Origin: a virus | Reading direction: 5' to 3' (one strand) | Length of the DNA: 56,613 bases | Virus record (IMG/VR): IMGVR_UViG_3300036900_000166 | Span: 1-56,613 of that record | Part shown: piece after piece, positions 7,662-16,947 of the stretch | Layout of the letters: every line of letters starts with the position of its first letter | Position numbering within the stretch: position 1 is the stretch's first letter | Program-made: the position numbers and the translations under genes | Notes under the pieces: generated by a model | The model's input: only the letters and a program-made list of their open reading frames with translations | Database searches by the model: none | What the model was told of the DNA's origin: nothing

Positions 7662-7876
7662 ACACATGCGATCAGTGCGCTCATTGGAATCGGCATCCCG
7701 TAGTCGAGGGGCTTGGTGTTTGCATGAACATCGAGGCGACATCGCGGGTTAATGCTTATTCGGGTGCTCCTTTTTCAACACACAGAGATTTTGGGTGTCC
7801 CTTCCACGAACAGCGCGAACTAACGGATGCTGAAAAAATAGCTAAGCATTTTAGAGAACAGAGATGCCATTCTTGA
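7658..7876 (+). CDS. Small Cys/His protein (72 aa)
   Basis: Cysteines spaced CDQCAHW, then single Cys near residues 22 and 47, with His residues between, resemble a small metal-binding fold. ATG at 7658 overlaps the upstream stop; the 3' end overlaps the next gene by 13 bp. Function unknown. Confidence 0.55.
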   Translation: MNTCDQCAHWNRHPVVEGLGVCMNIEATSRVNAYSGAPFSTHRDFGCPFHEQRELTDAEKIAKHFREQRCHS

Positions 7877-8574
7877 AAATCATTCTGGCGTACATCGCTG
7901 TCACGGGTGGACCCAAGACTTACGAGTATTGCGCGAGGTTCGTGGGGAGTTATCTGGCGTGCCCACCACTCGTTGAACACGAACTTGTGGTGTGCTGTAA
8001 CGGTGGGCCGTTGCCGTTTGAGACGGCTTCACTCTTTGCCCCGATTCCAAAGGTGCAGTTCTTCCCACGACGCAACGATCCGGGTTACGACATCACTGCG
8101 TATCAGGATGTGGCTGGACACTTCAGGTGCGACATGGAGGTATGTTGTGGTGAAACAATCCGGTTCCACCGGACGGGGTGGTTGAAGCGTTACGTGGAGG
8201 CGTGGAAACAACATGGACCGGGAATGTATGGAACTTTCTCCAGCAACCTGATTCGACCCCACCTGAACACGACGGGATTTTGTGTCGCACCTACGTTCTT
8301 AAAGGGCTCACCACGCCCACAGAACAAGGAACAGAGGTACGAATGGGAACACGGCAGGAATGCTTTCTGGACCAAGGTGAGTGCGTTGGGTGGAGCAACA
8401 CGACTGGTCACCTTCGATGGGTGTTACGATGTTCCACAGTGGCGTTATCCAAAGGACATCTTGTGGCGTGGAACACAAGAAAACTGTTTGATGTTCTGTT
8501 CTCATACCGACCGTTACGCCGGAGCCAGTACTGAAACAAAACTCAAGTGGTCAAAGGGAGCTGACCGAGTGTGA
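7864..8574 (+). CDS. Glycosyltransferase-like protein A (236 aa)
   Basis: The N-terminus has a Rossmann-like strand and a CNGG motif. A central region (DITAYQDVAGHFRCDMEVCCGET) occupies the place of the DxD region in GT-A enzymes, and GWLKRYVEAWKQHGPGMYG follows. The next gene encodes a clear paralogue with the same order of motifs (YDI.A.QE/D, GW..R...A...HGP, TTGF), so the two arose by tandem duplication. Family known: surface or virion sugar transfer. The specific sugar is not inferable. This copy keeps fewer acidic residues at the DxD-like site and may be non-catalytic. Confidence 0.6.
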   Translation: MPFLKIILAYIAVTGGPKTYEYCARFVGSYLACPPLVEHELVVCCNGGPLPFETASLFAPIPKVQFFPRRNDPGYDITAYQDVAGHFRCDMEVCCGETIRFHRTGWLKRYVEAWKQHGPGMYGTFSSNLIRPHLNTTGFCVAPTFLKGSPRPQNKEQRYEWEHGRNAFWTKVSALGGATRLVTFDGCYDVPQWRYPKDILWRGTQENCLMFCSHTDRYAGASTETKLKWSKGADRV

Positions 8575-9245
8575 AAATCGAAATCGTTTATGTTTATCCG
8601 AACTTTACCGGATCAGGATACAGTGCTTATGCCGAAAGGTTTTTGGGTTCGTACCTCACCAATCCACCGCTGGTTGACCACACTACGACAATCGTGTGCA
8701 ATGGTGGTGAACCCGACCTTGAAACCAAAGGGATGTTTTCACTCCTACCAGATGTCACGTACCTTGTTGGCAGCAATGCGGCGTACGACATTTCCGCTCA
8801 CCAGGAAGCCAGTGAACGGTCACAGGCCGACATGATCGTGTTCTTTGGCTCATCCTCGTACGTGCGCAAACCCGGCTGGCTCTTAAGAATGGCGTCAGCG
8901 TTCCAGAAACACGGACCCGCACAATACGGCTGCATGGGAAATCGTGGCACGGGAAACATCGCTCCACACATCAGGACCACGGGATTTTGGACTTCTCCCA
9001 AGATTTTCAATTCGTATCCTCACAGGGCCACACGACCAGAGGACCGCCACCCTTTTGAGCACGGACCAGAATGTTTCACTACGCACGTCACTCGACTTGG
9101 ACTGAAAAACTGGGTGGTCACCGCGATTGGCGATTATCTGTGGGCCGAGTGGGACAACGCTGTTGGTGGCTACCACAACAACAATCAGGAGAATTTGCTT
9201 ACCGGGGACCGGGTTTCAGAGCCGCCCTACTTCAAATGCGCCTGA
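8571..9245 (+). CDS. Glycosyltransferase-like protein B (224 aa)
   Basis: Tandem paralogue of the preceding protein. Shared landmarks are SYL.NPPLV.H near residue 30, CNGG near 44, YDISAHQEAS near 73, KPGWLLRMASAFQKHGP near 98 and RTTGFW near 128. GTG start at 8571 overlapping the previous stop. Probably a cytoplasmic GT-A-like enzyme acting with its neighbours on one glycan. The catalytic metal site is not certain by eye. Confidence 0.6.
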   Translation: MKIEIVYVYPNFTGSGYSAYAERFLGSYLTNPPLVDHTTTIVCNGGEPDLETKGMFSLLPDVTYLVGSNAAYDISAHQEASERSQADMIVFFGSSSYVRKPGWLLRMASAFQKHGPAQYGCMGNRGTGNIAPHIRTTGFWTSPKIFNSYPHRATRPEDRHPFEHGPECFTTHVTRLGLKNWVVTAIGDYLWAEWDNAVGGYHNNNQENLLTGDRVSEPPYFKCA

Positions 9246-9970
9246 ACAAAATAGCGGTGTTCTTCCACTGTCTTTTCTTTGTTGACGGCCAGTTCAGCAT
9301 CAACGCTTTCAACATTGTCTCGGAGCAGATGGAAATGCTGCGGTTGAGTGGGCTTCTGGACGAGTGCGACGAGTTGATTGTTGGTATAAACGGGGGGCAG
9401 GAAAGCTTGGAGATGGCGCGACTGGTCATTCCTTCCAAGGCCAAACTGGTGATGCACGGACTTGAATCCAAGTCGGAGAACCTGACCATCGTGGAGCTTG
9501 AACGGTGGGCACCACTACACTTGGGCTGGGACATCCTTTATTTCCACGCCAAAGGATGCACCCGAGGTGGGGACCAGAACCACTTGGATAAAGTATCTCA
9601 CCCTTGGCGACGCGCCATGATGTCGGACCTTGTGTGGAACTGGCGTTACTGCGTTTCGGAACTGGAATCGGGCTACGACATCGTGTGTTCACACTGGATG
9701 TGGAACATGGCTGACGGCACGCAGCACATTCCGGCTGGTAACTTTCTGTGGATAACCGCACGGTTCGCGGCTAACCTCCCGTCATTGTTCCTCCGATCAC
9801 AAGTCAAAACCCACGGCATCGCGGCTGCTGAAAGCCGGTGGGAAGCTGAAGTGAAGTGGGGAAACGGCAAGATTCCCAACGTGAGAGAGATTCGGCCACA
9901 CGGCGGTGACGGGGTTCCGTGGGTTAAACAGGACGGAAAACGACGGTTGGTGATGATGAATGACCCCTGA
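9236..9970 (+). CDS. Glycosyltransferase-like protein C (244 aa)
   Basis: Contains YFHAKGCT near residue 103, a run WRRAMMSDLVWNW, and HIPAGNFLWITARFAANLPS near 165, motifs I associate with a family of cell-surface sugar proteins that use an acidic/His site around YFH.KG and H..GNFWW. ATG at 9236 overlaps the previous stop by 10 bp, and the end overlaps the radical SAM gene. Third sugar-transfer type protein of the cassette; donor and acceptor unknown. Confidence 0.55.
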   Translation: MRLNKIAVFFHCLFFVDGQFSINAFNIVSEQMEMLRLSGLLDECDELIVGINGGQESLEMARLVIPSKAKLVMHGLESKSENLTIVELERWAPLHLGWDILYFHAKGCTRGGDQNHLDKVSHPWRRAMMSDLVWNWRYCVSELESGYDIVCSHWMWNMADGTQHIPAGNFLWITARFAANLPSLFLRSQVKTHGIAAAESRWEAEVKWGNGKIPNVREIRPHGGDGVPWVKQDGKRRLVMMNDP

Positions 9971-11033
9971 ACTCCAAAAGGCGTACGAGGAATCCTACCG
10001 TCCATTTGTGGAAGGTGGCGGGGCCATCACTGCCGAACAGACCAAGATGCGGTCATGGAGGTACTTTCTCGAAATCAATTCCATGTGCAACTTGAAGTGT
10101 CCCAGTTGCACTAAGGGGAATTTGGGGATCGGCTACGAGCACCTGAACGGGATCATGGATGCCGACTTAATGGAGAAGTGCATTGAGAAGATCCGCAACG
10201 AGAACAACCAAGCCATCGTGTTTCTCTACGGCAATTCTGAACCGTTCTTGCACCCACGCCTGCCAGAGTGCATTGCGATGGTGAAGAAGTACGGGCTGCG
10301 CTGTGAGATGTCCACCAACCTGAATTACCTTCAGCGTGTCGAAGAGACATTGGCCGCGCACCCCGATTTCATGATCATCAGCCTTTCAGGGTTCACTCAG
10401 GAAGTGTACGTTAAAGGTCACTCCGGGGGACAGATCGACAAGGTGAAGGCCAACATGAAGATCATCGGTGAAGCCAACGCCAAGCTTCCAATCCCGGTCA
10501 CCATCTCGGTCAATTATCACATCTACAAAGACAACGAGCACGAACTGGAATTGATGCGTGCGTACGCTTCAGAATGTGGGATTGGCCTGTTCACCTCAAC
10601 GGCACGGGCAATCAGCATGGAGAACTCTATTCAGTACGTGCGCGAGAAAGACCCCGAGGCGACACCCTACGAGGTTCAAGAAGGCCGACCCGACTGGAAT
10701 AAGCTGTTGCCTCCACCGTCACAGCAGTGGCGCGACACGATGGATCGGCTGAAGATCCCACCACAGAATGCGCGGGAGATGTACGCAAAAAACCCGGTGT
10801 CAAAGATTTGCCCGGTTGGGGCTGGTGGCATGTTCACCTTTATTCGTCACGACGGGAAGGTTTCGTTGTGCGCGTGTGTGGCCGACCGACGCATCACCAT
10901 CTCCGACGACTATCTTTCAACTAATGTTGACGAAATGGTGGAAAGGAGAGTTAATCATTCGATTTGTGCTCAGTGCTCTAAATACAAACTGAATATGTAC
11001 TACCACATCGTCGAGCGAAGCCTTTGGGATTAG
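9960..11033 (+). CDS. Radical SAM/SPASM enzyme (357 aa)
   Basis: The radical SAM 4Fe-4S motif CX3CX2C is present as C43, C47 and C50 (MCNLKCPSC). The C-terminal region has a SPASM/twitch-like set of cysteines: KICPVG, SLCACV and SICAQC near residues 280-340. The length fits SPASM-containing maturases and dehydrogenases. Such enzymes modify peptides or proteins, or epimerise or dehydrogenate sugars; the sugar-gene neighbours on both sides favour a carbohydrate substrate here, as inference. The start codon lies inside the end of the upstream gene. Confidence 0.85.
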   Translation: MTPELQKAYEESYRPFVEGGGAITAEQTKMRSWRYFLEINSMCNLKCPSCTKGNLGIGYEHLNGIMDADLMEKCIEKIRNENNQAIVFLYGNSEPFLHPRLPECIAMVKKYGLRCEMSTNLNYLQRVEETLAAHPDFMIISLSGFTQEVYVKGHSGGQIDKVKANMKIIGEANAKLPIPVTISVNYHIYKDNEHELELMRAYASECGIGLFTSTARAISMENSIQYVREKDPEATPYEVQEGRPDWNKLLPPPSQQWRDTMDRLKIPPQNAREMYAKNPVSKICPVGAGGMFTFIRHDGKVSLCACVADRRITISDDYLSTNVDEMVERRVNHSICAQCSKYKLNMYYHIVERSLWD

Positions 11034-11034
11034 C

Positions 11035-11871
11035 ATGTCAAAAATACTTTTACTTGGGAAAACAGGATATATCGGCAGCCAGTTTCACGAAGAGATTATT
11101 AAACGAGGATGGGATTACCACGCTGTCAGCCGAAAAGAGCACGATTACACCTGGAACGAGGAACTGATTCCCCTGCTTAGAAACGACATTCATTTTGTCA
11201 TCAACTGCGCCGCCTTCATACCTAAAGAATCGGTTCGGCTATGCGACAACTTTCCAGAGGAAACCATCAAGGCAAATGTGGTTTTTCCTTCAACGCTTTC
11301 AACTCTGTGCAGCCAGTTCAGCATTCCGGTGGCTCACATCTCGACAGGCTGTTTGTGGGACGACGGCCAAGAACACAATGAAGGCGACCTTCCCCAAAGA
11401 GCATTCAAGGGATATTGCGGGTTTTATGTGGGAACCAAATGGATGTCCGAACAAGAAGTCCGGAACACCAACCACAACCATTACGTGTGGAGGGTGAGGC
11501 TTCCGTTTGGTGAGGTGGACAACGATCGAAACTACCTTTCAAAACTGGTCCGATTTCCAAAGGTGTGGGACCACAACAATTCGGTGTCACACCGTGGAGA
11601 TTTTGTAAAGGCGTGCTTGGACCTGTGGCAACTTCGGGCACCATTTGGAACGTACAACGTGATGAACCCCGGTTCTGTAAGGGCGGTGGAAATCGTGGAG
11701 CAAATGCTCGACATGGGGATTATCAAGGCGATGCCGGAAATTGTCACCGGCCAACCTGGAGACTGCCAGGTCAACGTGGAGAAGATTCAAAAGGTGGGGG
11801 TAAAAATCCGTCACGTAAACGATGCGATTGCCGACGCACTCAAAAACTGGCATACAGAAACTTGTGTATAA
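11035..11871 (+). CDS. RmlD-like NAD(P)-dependent sugar reductase/epimerase (278 aa)
   Basis: Extended SDR fold: the N-terminal nucleotide loop GKTGYIG (residues 8-14) and the catalytic pair YVGTK (YxxxK) near residue 127. It is closest in outline to dTDP-4-dehydrorhamnose reductases, with a CAAF motif after the third strand and HISTGCLWD before the active site. It would finish a deoxysugar nucleotide in the cytoplasm for the adjacent transferases. Overlaps the following methyltransferase gene by 8 bp. Confidence 0.8.
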   Translation: MSKILLLGKTGYIGSQFHEEIIKRGWDYHAVSRKEHDYTWNEELIPLLRNDIHFVINCAAFIPKESVRLCDNFPEETIKANVVFPSTLSTLCSQFSIPVAHISTGCLWDDGQEHNEGDLPQRAFKGYCGFYVGTKWMSEQEVRNTNHNHYVWRVRLPFGEVDNDRNYLSKLVRFPKVWDHNNSVSHRGDFVKACLDLWQLRAPFGTYNVMNPGSVRAVEIVEQMLDMGIIKAMPEIVTGQPGDCQVNVEKIQKVGVKIRHVNDAIADALKNWHTETCV

Positions 11872-13060
11872 ACCTCACATACGCTGCCGGATCTGCTCAT
11901 CGAGAGATTTAATCGAAGTTCTGGACTTGGGCATAATGCCCTTGGCCAACGATTTTAAGGATGCCACACAGCGACGTTCAGGATACGCCCCACTCAAGCT
12001 AATGTGGTGCGACAAGTGTAACTTGGCCCAACTTTCTGCGGTTGTAGACCGGAACATCATTTACAAGAATTATCCTTACGTTACCAGCCAAAGCGAAACG
12101 ATGAAGGAGCATTTCAGGCTACTTCTGGATGATTTAATAAAAGAGTGTGAACCCGGAACTGTGGTGGAAATCGGAAGCAATGACGGGGCTTTTCTGAAGA
12201 AATGTTCAGAGTTTGGATTTAAGCGCACCCTTGGAGTCGATCCCGCTGACAACCTTTGCGACTTGGCCCACAAAAGGGGAGTTGAAACCGTCAACGAGTT
12301 TTTCAATGAAAAGACAGCAAGAGAGATTGCGAATGATGGTATCTTCCCCGACCTGATCGTGGCCCGACACGTTTTCTGTCACATCGACGATTGGCACGAA
12401 GCAATTCATTCTCTGGGAGTGCTTTCCTCCGTAAACACAGTTATTGCGATTGAGGTTCCCCACTTCCTTGAAACCGTCAAAAACGTGGAGTGGGACCAGA
12501 TCTACCACGAACACCTGTCGTTTATGACAGTCAAGGCAATGGAGCGAGCTTTGCTTCACTCGATGCTGCACATCCACGACATTAAGCACTACTCCATTCA
12601 CGGGGGTGCGATTGTGATCTTGTTGCGGCGAAATGACTGTGATGTCCCACCGCACATTACAAATATCGAGACCCTTGGACTGTCCGACCTGATGGAGTTC
12701 AAGAACAAAGCCGAATGTTTGGTGGCGGATTTGAGGAACACGGTCACCGATCTTGTAAGTCAGGGCAAAACCGTTGTTGGATACGGAGCTACGGCAAAAG
12801 CCACGCAATGGATTCAAATGTGTGGATTTACCAAGAAGCACCTCAAGCGAGTCTACGACAACACGCCCCAAAAGATTTCCAAGTTCATGCCGGGTTCAGA
12901 TATTCCTGTTGTCGATCCGCCCGCCATGTCAAAGGACCGTCCAGATTACGCGGTGTGCTTTGCGTGGAACTGGTTTTCTGAGATTCACAAGAAGGAGCAG
13001 GCATTCAAGGACAATGGTGGAAAGTGGATCGTGCCCGTTCCGGAGGTAAAAATTGTATGA
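11864..13060 (+). CDS. Sugar C-methyltransferase-like protein (398 aa)
   Basis: Three-part architecture of NDP-hexose C-methyltransferases. First an N-terminal zinc knuckle (CRIC near residue 8, CDKC near 52). Then a class I SAM fold with VVEIGSNDGAFL near residue 104. Last a C-terminal Rossmann-like domain with GKTVVGYGATAKA near 304. Known relatives methylate deoxysugars in antibiotic and O-antigen pathways. The GTG at 11864 overlaps the preceding stop; upstream in-frame ATG at 11822 is less likely. It couples directly to the portal gene (ATGA), so the sugar cassette and head genes share a transcript. Confidence 0.8.
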   Translation: MYKPHIRCRICSSRDLIEVLDLGIMPLANDFKDATQRRSGYAPLKLMWCDKCNLAQLSAVVDRNIIYKNYPYVTSQSETMKEHFRLLLDDLIKECEPGTVVEIGSNDGAFLKKCSEFGFKRTLGVDPADNLCDLAHKRGVETVNEFFNEKTAREIANDGIFPDLIVARHVFCHIDDWHEAIHSLGVLSSVNTVIAIEVPHFLETVKNVEWDQIYHEHLSFMTVKAMERALLHSMLHIHDIKHYSIHGGAIVILLRRNDCDVPPHITNIETLGLSDLMEFKNKAECLVADLRNTVTDLVSQGKTVVGYGATAKATQWIQMCGFTKKHLKRVYDNTPQKISKFMPGSDIPVVDPPAMSKDRPDYAVCFAWNWFSEIHKKEQAFKDNGGKWIVPVPEVKIV

Positions 13061-15363
13061 AATGGGACTCCGTTGGACAAGTCGAAGAGGTGGTCTGGAT
13101 CATGCGATTGGTTGACCAGCCACGGGGCGACAATCGGGCCATCCTTGACCGGCTGTTCAACGGCGATCCTCCGGAAACGAGGGAAGAGGCTGAAATCAAC
13201 AACAATCAAGTAAACCGTAACTTCCTCCACGGTCCAAATCTTCTCTCTCAAGCTCGCTCACAGTGGAACAACGCCATGATGGGACAGGCGTCGTACTTCG
13301 GGGTGACTTTGGATTCGGGTCCGGTGTACAAACGTCAGGAGTGGTCGCACACCATCTCATCCAACATCAACCGTCAACTCAAGCGGTGCCGGGGGCAGAT
13401 GGAGCAGACGAGGGCCGAAGGTGCTCAAACGATTTTACACGGGATTGCCCCGTCAGGGTTCACTGACCGACGCAACCCCATCCTCAAGACGATTCCTATT
13501 TCGTCTTTGATGATCCCCAGTGAAACCGAAATCGACTTCTCCAATCTGGAATACTTCGCCGTGTTCCGAGAATACACCCCAAGCCAACTCTGGACCCTGA
13601 CCCACGGTCCAAGTGTTGATCCGGGGTGGAACATGCCTGCTGTTGTCGAAGCATGGAAGTACGCACGCGAAATCATAATGAAAGACACCAACGCTTCGGC
13701 GCTTCAGTACATGCCGGAACGGTGGGAGGATCTTCGAAAGCAGGACATGGGATATTTGGGAACAGACGCGGTGCCGACGATAGATGTTTGGGACTTTTAC
13801 TTTCGAGAATCAGAGGATGGAAACGGGTGGTATCGGCGCATGTTTCTTGATTGGGGAGTTCCCCGAGGTGAAATCAAAGGGTCAAAACCGGAGAGCAGGA
13901 ACGGTCACGGCGACAAGGAAAAACACGGTGGGTTCCTCTACACCAGCGGCAAGCGAAAGTTCGCCAATTCACTTTCCGAGATTCTTCAGTGCCAATTTGG
14001 TGATTGTTCGGCTGTCGCTCCATTCAAGTACCACGCAGTTCGCTCCCTTGGGTGGATGCTGTGGTCCATCTGCGACATCCAGAACCGGATGCAGTGTCGA
14101 TTCACCGAGAACGTGTTCATGCAGTTCTTGTGGTGGTTCCGCGTGGCGGGACAAGGGGACTTTGCACGGGTCAAGAAAGCAATGTTTGAACAGATGGGGG
14201 TCATTCCGGCTGGCATATCCATGATTCCAGCACAGGAACGCTTCAAGCCCGATGCTGGACTTGTCGAGATGGCCTTTGAACAGAACAAACAGATCATGGC
14301 ACAAGTGTCAGGTGCCTACACCAACAACGGAGAGGACATCGGCAAGGAAGAGACAGCGACGGGCACGATGGCCAAGGTTCATTCCGTGAACGCTCTGGCT
14401 GGTGGGATTCTCACGCTGGCCTGTGAGTATTCCAAGTACAAGTTCATGGAACAGGCGCGACGGTTCTGCATTAAAAAGAGCCCGTACAAGATGGCCAGAG
14501 ACTTCCAGTTGGCGTGTCTCAAGGCCAATGTTCCACCCGAAATGCTGGATGCTTCACGGTGGAACATCGAACCAGACAAGGCTCTTGGTTCCGGCAACAA
14601 GGTGCTGGAAATGGCCATCATCCAGTTCTTGCAGGGGATCAGGAAAAACCTTGGTCCGGATGCTCAGAGGAAGGTGGATCACCTGTCCATCGTGTCGGCC
14701 ACCGACCAACCCGCTTTGGCCGAAGATTTGGCCCCCATCGAAGGCCAAAAGAAACTCAGCCCATCGACCATCAACGCTTCAGATTCTTCAACACGACTTC
14801 TTGCTGGCCTAGACTTCTTTATGCCGCCGGAAGGTGTGCCCGAGGATTACGTGACCATGTGGCTGCACGATATGGGCACCCGAATTGGCCAGATCCAACA
14901 GAGTGGCGGCGTGGGCGACCAGGATAAGCTTGCTGGCCTTGCGAACATGGCCAAGAACATTTCACAACTCTTGGCTCAGATGGAGACCAATGAGGACGAC
15001 CGTGAAAAGGTGAAGCAATATCAAGACATTCTGGCCAAGATGATGAATCACCTCAAGGGCTTTGCCCAACGGTTACAGGAACAGAAGGGTAAACAGAATG
15101 GTAGCGGTGACCCCGAAGCTGCTGCCAAGGCACAACTGACCATGATGCAGGGGGCTTTAAAGCTCAAGAACACGGCTGAGAGCCACGCTTCACGCACCGC
15201 ACAGAAACAGGCGAGCTTTGAACTGGCAGAACAACGTGCCGACCGTAAGAACCAAGCCGACATCAGGCGCGAGAATGAAAGATCGAGACAGGAACGGACT
15301 GCTGACGCACTCAAGACCGTACATGAAATACAGACCAATAGACTCAAAAGCTATACCGAGTGA
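13057..15363 (+). CDS. Portal protein (768 aa)
   Basis: Assigned as portal from size, place after terminase and before scaffold and capsid, and its architecture. The N-terminal domain is mixed, the middle contains CDIQNRMQCRFTENVFMQF, and the last 200 residues form a Gln/Lys/Ala-rich coiled coil (about 640-760), as in large portals with barrels. The ATG at 13057 has a strong GGAGG 6 bases upstream and overlaps the previous TGA; a GTG at 13024 is less likely. Large portals of this size occur in short-tailed phages such as P22 and N4. Confidence 0.75.
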   Translation: MKWDSVGQVEEVVWIMRLVDQPRGDNRAILDRLFNGDPPETREEAEINNNQVNRNFLHGPNLLSQARSQWNNAMMGQASYFGVTLDSGPVYKRQEWSHTISSNINRQLKRCRGQMEQTRAEGAQTILHGIAPSGFTDRRNPILKTIPISSLMIPSETEIDFSNLEYFAVFREYTPSQLWTLTHGPSVDPGWNMPAVVEAWKYAREIIMKDTNASALQYMPERWEDLRKQDMGYLGTDAVPTIDVWDFYFRESEDGNGWYRRMFLDWGVPRGEIKGSKPESRNGHGDKEKHGGFLYTSGKRKFANSLSEILQCQFGDCSAVAPFKYHAVRSLGWMLWSICDIQNRMQCRFTENVFMQFLWWFRVAGQGDFARVKKAMFEQMGVIPAGISMIPAQERFKPDAGLVEMAFEQNKQIMAQVSGAYTNNGEDIGKEETATGTMAKVHSVNALAGGILTLACEYSKYKFMEQARRFCIKKSPYKMARDFQLACLKANVPPEMLDASRWNIEPDKALGSGNKVLEMAIIQFLQGIRKNLGPDAQRKVDHLSIVSATDQPALAEDLAPIEGQKKLSPSTINASDSSTRLLAGLDFFMPPEGVPEDYVTMWLHDMGTRIGQIQQSGGVGDQDKLAGLANMAKNISQLLAQMETNEDDREKVKQYQDILAKMMNHLKGFAQRLQEQKGKQNGSGDPEAAAKAQLTMMQGALKLKNTAESHASRTAQKQASFELAEQRADRKNQADIRRENERSRQERTADALKTVHEIQTNRLKSYTE

Positions 15364-15454
15364 GCTTAAATTCGACCCCAAGGCCATTCGAGAGGTGATG
15401 CGAAAGGAAAGAGAGAGAAAGGGGTTTAAGGTTAGCAAATCCAAACTGCCGTGA
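15323..15454 (+). CDS. Small basic protein overlapping portal end (43 aa)
   Basis: Lys/Arg/Glu-rich peptide (IREVMRKERERKGFKVSKSK) in a second frame over the last 41 bases of the portal gene and the gap to the next start. Its TGA overlaps the following GTG. In-frame ATG at 15275 is an alternative. Function unknown. Confidence 0.5.
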   Translation: MKYRPIDSKAIPSELKFDPKAIREVMRKERERKGFKVSKSKLP

Positions 15455-16734
15455 TTGATGCCACTGTAACCGTAATTGATAACGGGCTATTCACCGAGCT
15501 TGCTGTTCGTTTGGCGAGAGAGTTTACCAAGGTGCGTTCAAACGTGGCGTGGGAGGACGAGTTTCCTACTCTGAACGACAGGGCTGTCGGGAGTGGTTTG
15601 TCAGAGGTGGAGTGGGTGGAAGATCCATATTTGGATGAGATCGTGGACAGCACGGACATCTATGTGTTTCCAGACATTTTCCATGCTGGCGACCAACAAC
15701 TTTTAAAACGTTCCGGAAAACTGGTATGGGGAAGCAATATCGGTGATGAACTTGAAACAAAACGCATAGAGTTCCGACACTTTCAGGAAGAACTGGGGAT
15801 GCCGGTTCCAAAATATGAAATTGTGACTGGCTGGACCGATTTATGCGATTTCCTTAAGAATCATGGACATTGCTTCATCAAAACCACAAGCAAGATTCGA
15901 GGGACAATGGAAACCAAAGAGTTTTGGGACTTTGAACAGTCCCAGTACTGGCTTTGGGATCTTAGGGTTAAGCTTGGATGTGGTTCTGAGAGGGTCAGGT
16001 TTCTCATTGAAGAGCCCATCGACACGCCTTTTGAGACGGGAATTGACACGTATTGCGTGAACGGACAGTACCCCAAAACACCAATGCAGGGCATTGAAGT
16101 GAAGGGCAAATTGATCCTTTCCTCTGCTCAAACTAAGTCACCGACACCAAAACCTTTGGATGAATCCCTAACACTCCTCGCTTCCGAGCTTAAGCGGCGT
16201 CAATACTGCAACTTCCTAAGCGCGGAGTTTAGAGGTGATATCCTTACGGACTTCTGCGCCAGAGCACCAAACCCTGGAATCGGTGTGGAGATGGAAATGA
16301 TCCGAAATGTTGGACAAATCATTGCTGACGGCGTTCAGGGCAAGCTGACAGAGCCGGATTTTGAGTTTGAATATGGCATTCAGGCGGCGGTATTCCATGA
16401 CGACGATAAGGAACTGTGGAAGCAGTTCAGGATTCCCGAAGAACTTCGGCGTTGGTTCAAGCTCATGGAGTTTTGCAAGGAAGGAGACGTCTTCCAAATC
16501 ATACCACGCCCCCCACACGGAGAAAAAATAGGATGGCTGATTGGCGTGGGCGACAGCATAAAGTCTGCGGGTGAGCACCTGATGGAAAACGCTGAATCTC
16601 TTAAAAAGTACCCCTTCGACATTAAAACCGGAGAACTCGAAGAAGCCGTTAAGCAAGCCCACGAAATGGAGAAGATAGGGTTCGAGTTTGCAAGCGATCC
16701 ACTGCCAGACCCAGAAACCGTTATTGAAACGTGA
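15451..16734 (+). CDS. ATP-grasp ligase-like protein (427 aa)
   Basis: Reads like a divergent PurD/GARS-type ATP-grasp enzyme: a pre-ATP-grasp Rossmann segment, then ETKRIEFRHFQEELGMPVPKY near residue 102, the ATP-binding strand CFIKTTSKIRGTME near 141, EEPIDTPFE near 191 and the metal-site region EFRGDILTDFCARAPNPG near 260. The family joins a carboxylate to an amine with ATP. The GTG start overlaps the previous stop. Its location between portal and scaffold is unexpected; it may modify a virion protein or a metabolite. Substrate unknown. Confidence 0.65.
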   Translation: MIDATVTVIDNGLFTELAVRLAREFTKVRSNVAWEDEFPTLNDRAVGSGLSEVEWVEDPYLDEIVDSTDIYVFPDIFHAGDQQLLKRSGKLVWGSNIGDELETKRIEFRHFQEELGMPVPKYEIVTGWTDLCDFLKNHGHCFIKTTSKIRGTMETKEFWDFEQSQYWLWDLRVKLGCGSERVRFLIEEPIDTPFETGIDTYCVNGQYPKTPMQGIEVKGKLILSSAQTKSPTPKPLDESLTLLASELKRRQYCNFLSAEFRGDILTDFCARAPNPGIGVEMEMIRNVGQIIADGVQGKLTEPDFEFEYGIQAAVFHDDDKELWKQFRIPEELRRWFKLMEFCKEGDVFQIIPRPPHGEKIGWLIGVGDSIKSAGEHLMENAESLKKYPFDIKTGELEEAVKQAHEMEKIGFEFASDPLPDPETVIET

Positions 16735-16946
16735 ACCAACCAATTCCACAGCCGTCAGAGAAGAAACCCGTGGACCCGGTGGCGCGGTCCATCGCCAAAC
16801 CCGATGCTTTCGCCAAGCCAGCGACCATTGGAAAACCGGGCCAACCCACCGCCAAGCAGACACGCGTACGCACCATGGACTGGAAGCGTGGTCGCGGGAG
16901 GCCACGCAAGACGCTCAGGGACAAGCGCGACGTGAAATTCTTTTGA
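16731..16946 (+). CDS. Small basic protein with AT-hook-like motif (71 aa)
   Basis: Pro/Lys/Ala-rich, disordered N-terminal two-thirds, then a basic core RGRGRPRKTLRDKR near residues 52-65 that contains the RGRP core of an AT-hook. GTG start overlaps the upstream stop (GTGA). May bind DNA in the head or on the packaged genome; this is inference from the motif. Confidence 0.55.
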   Translation: MNQPIPQPSEKKPVDPVARSIAKPDAFAKPATIGKPGQPTAKQTRVRTMDWKRGRGRPRKTLRDKRDVKFF

Positions 16947-16947
16947 T

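Noticed and set aside
9960-11033. Queuosine or 7-deazaguanine (QueE-type) DNA-modification enzyme
   Set aside because: Although the CX3CX2C motif fits, no partner genes of that pathway are present, and the SPASM-like C-terminus argues against QueE.
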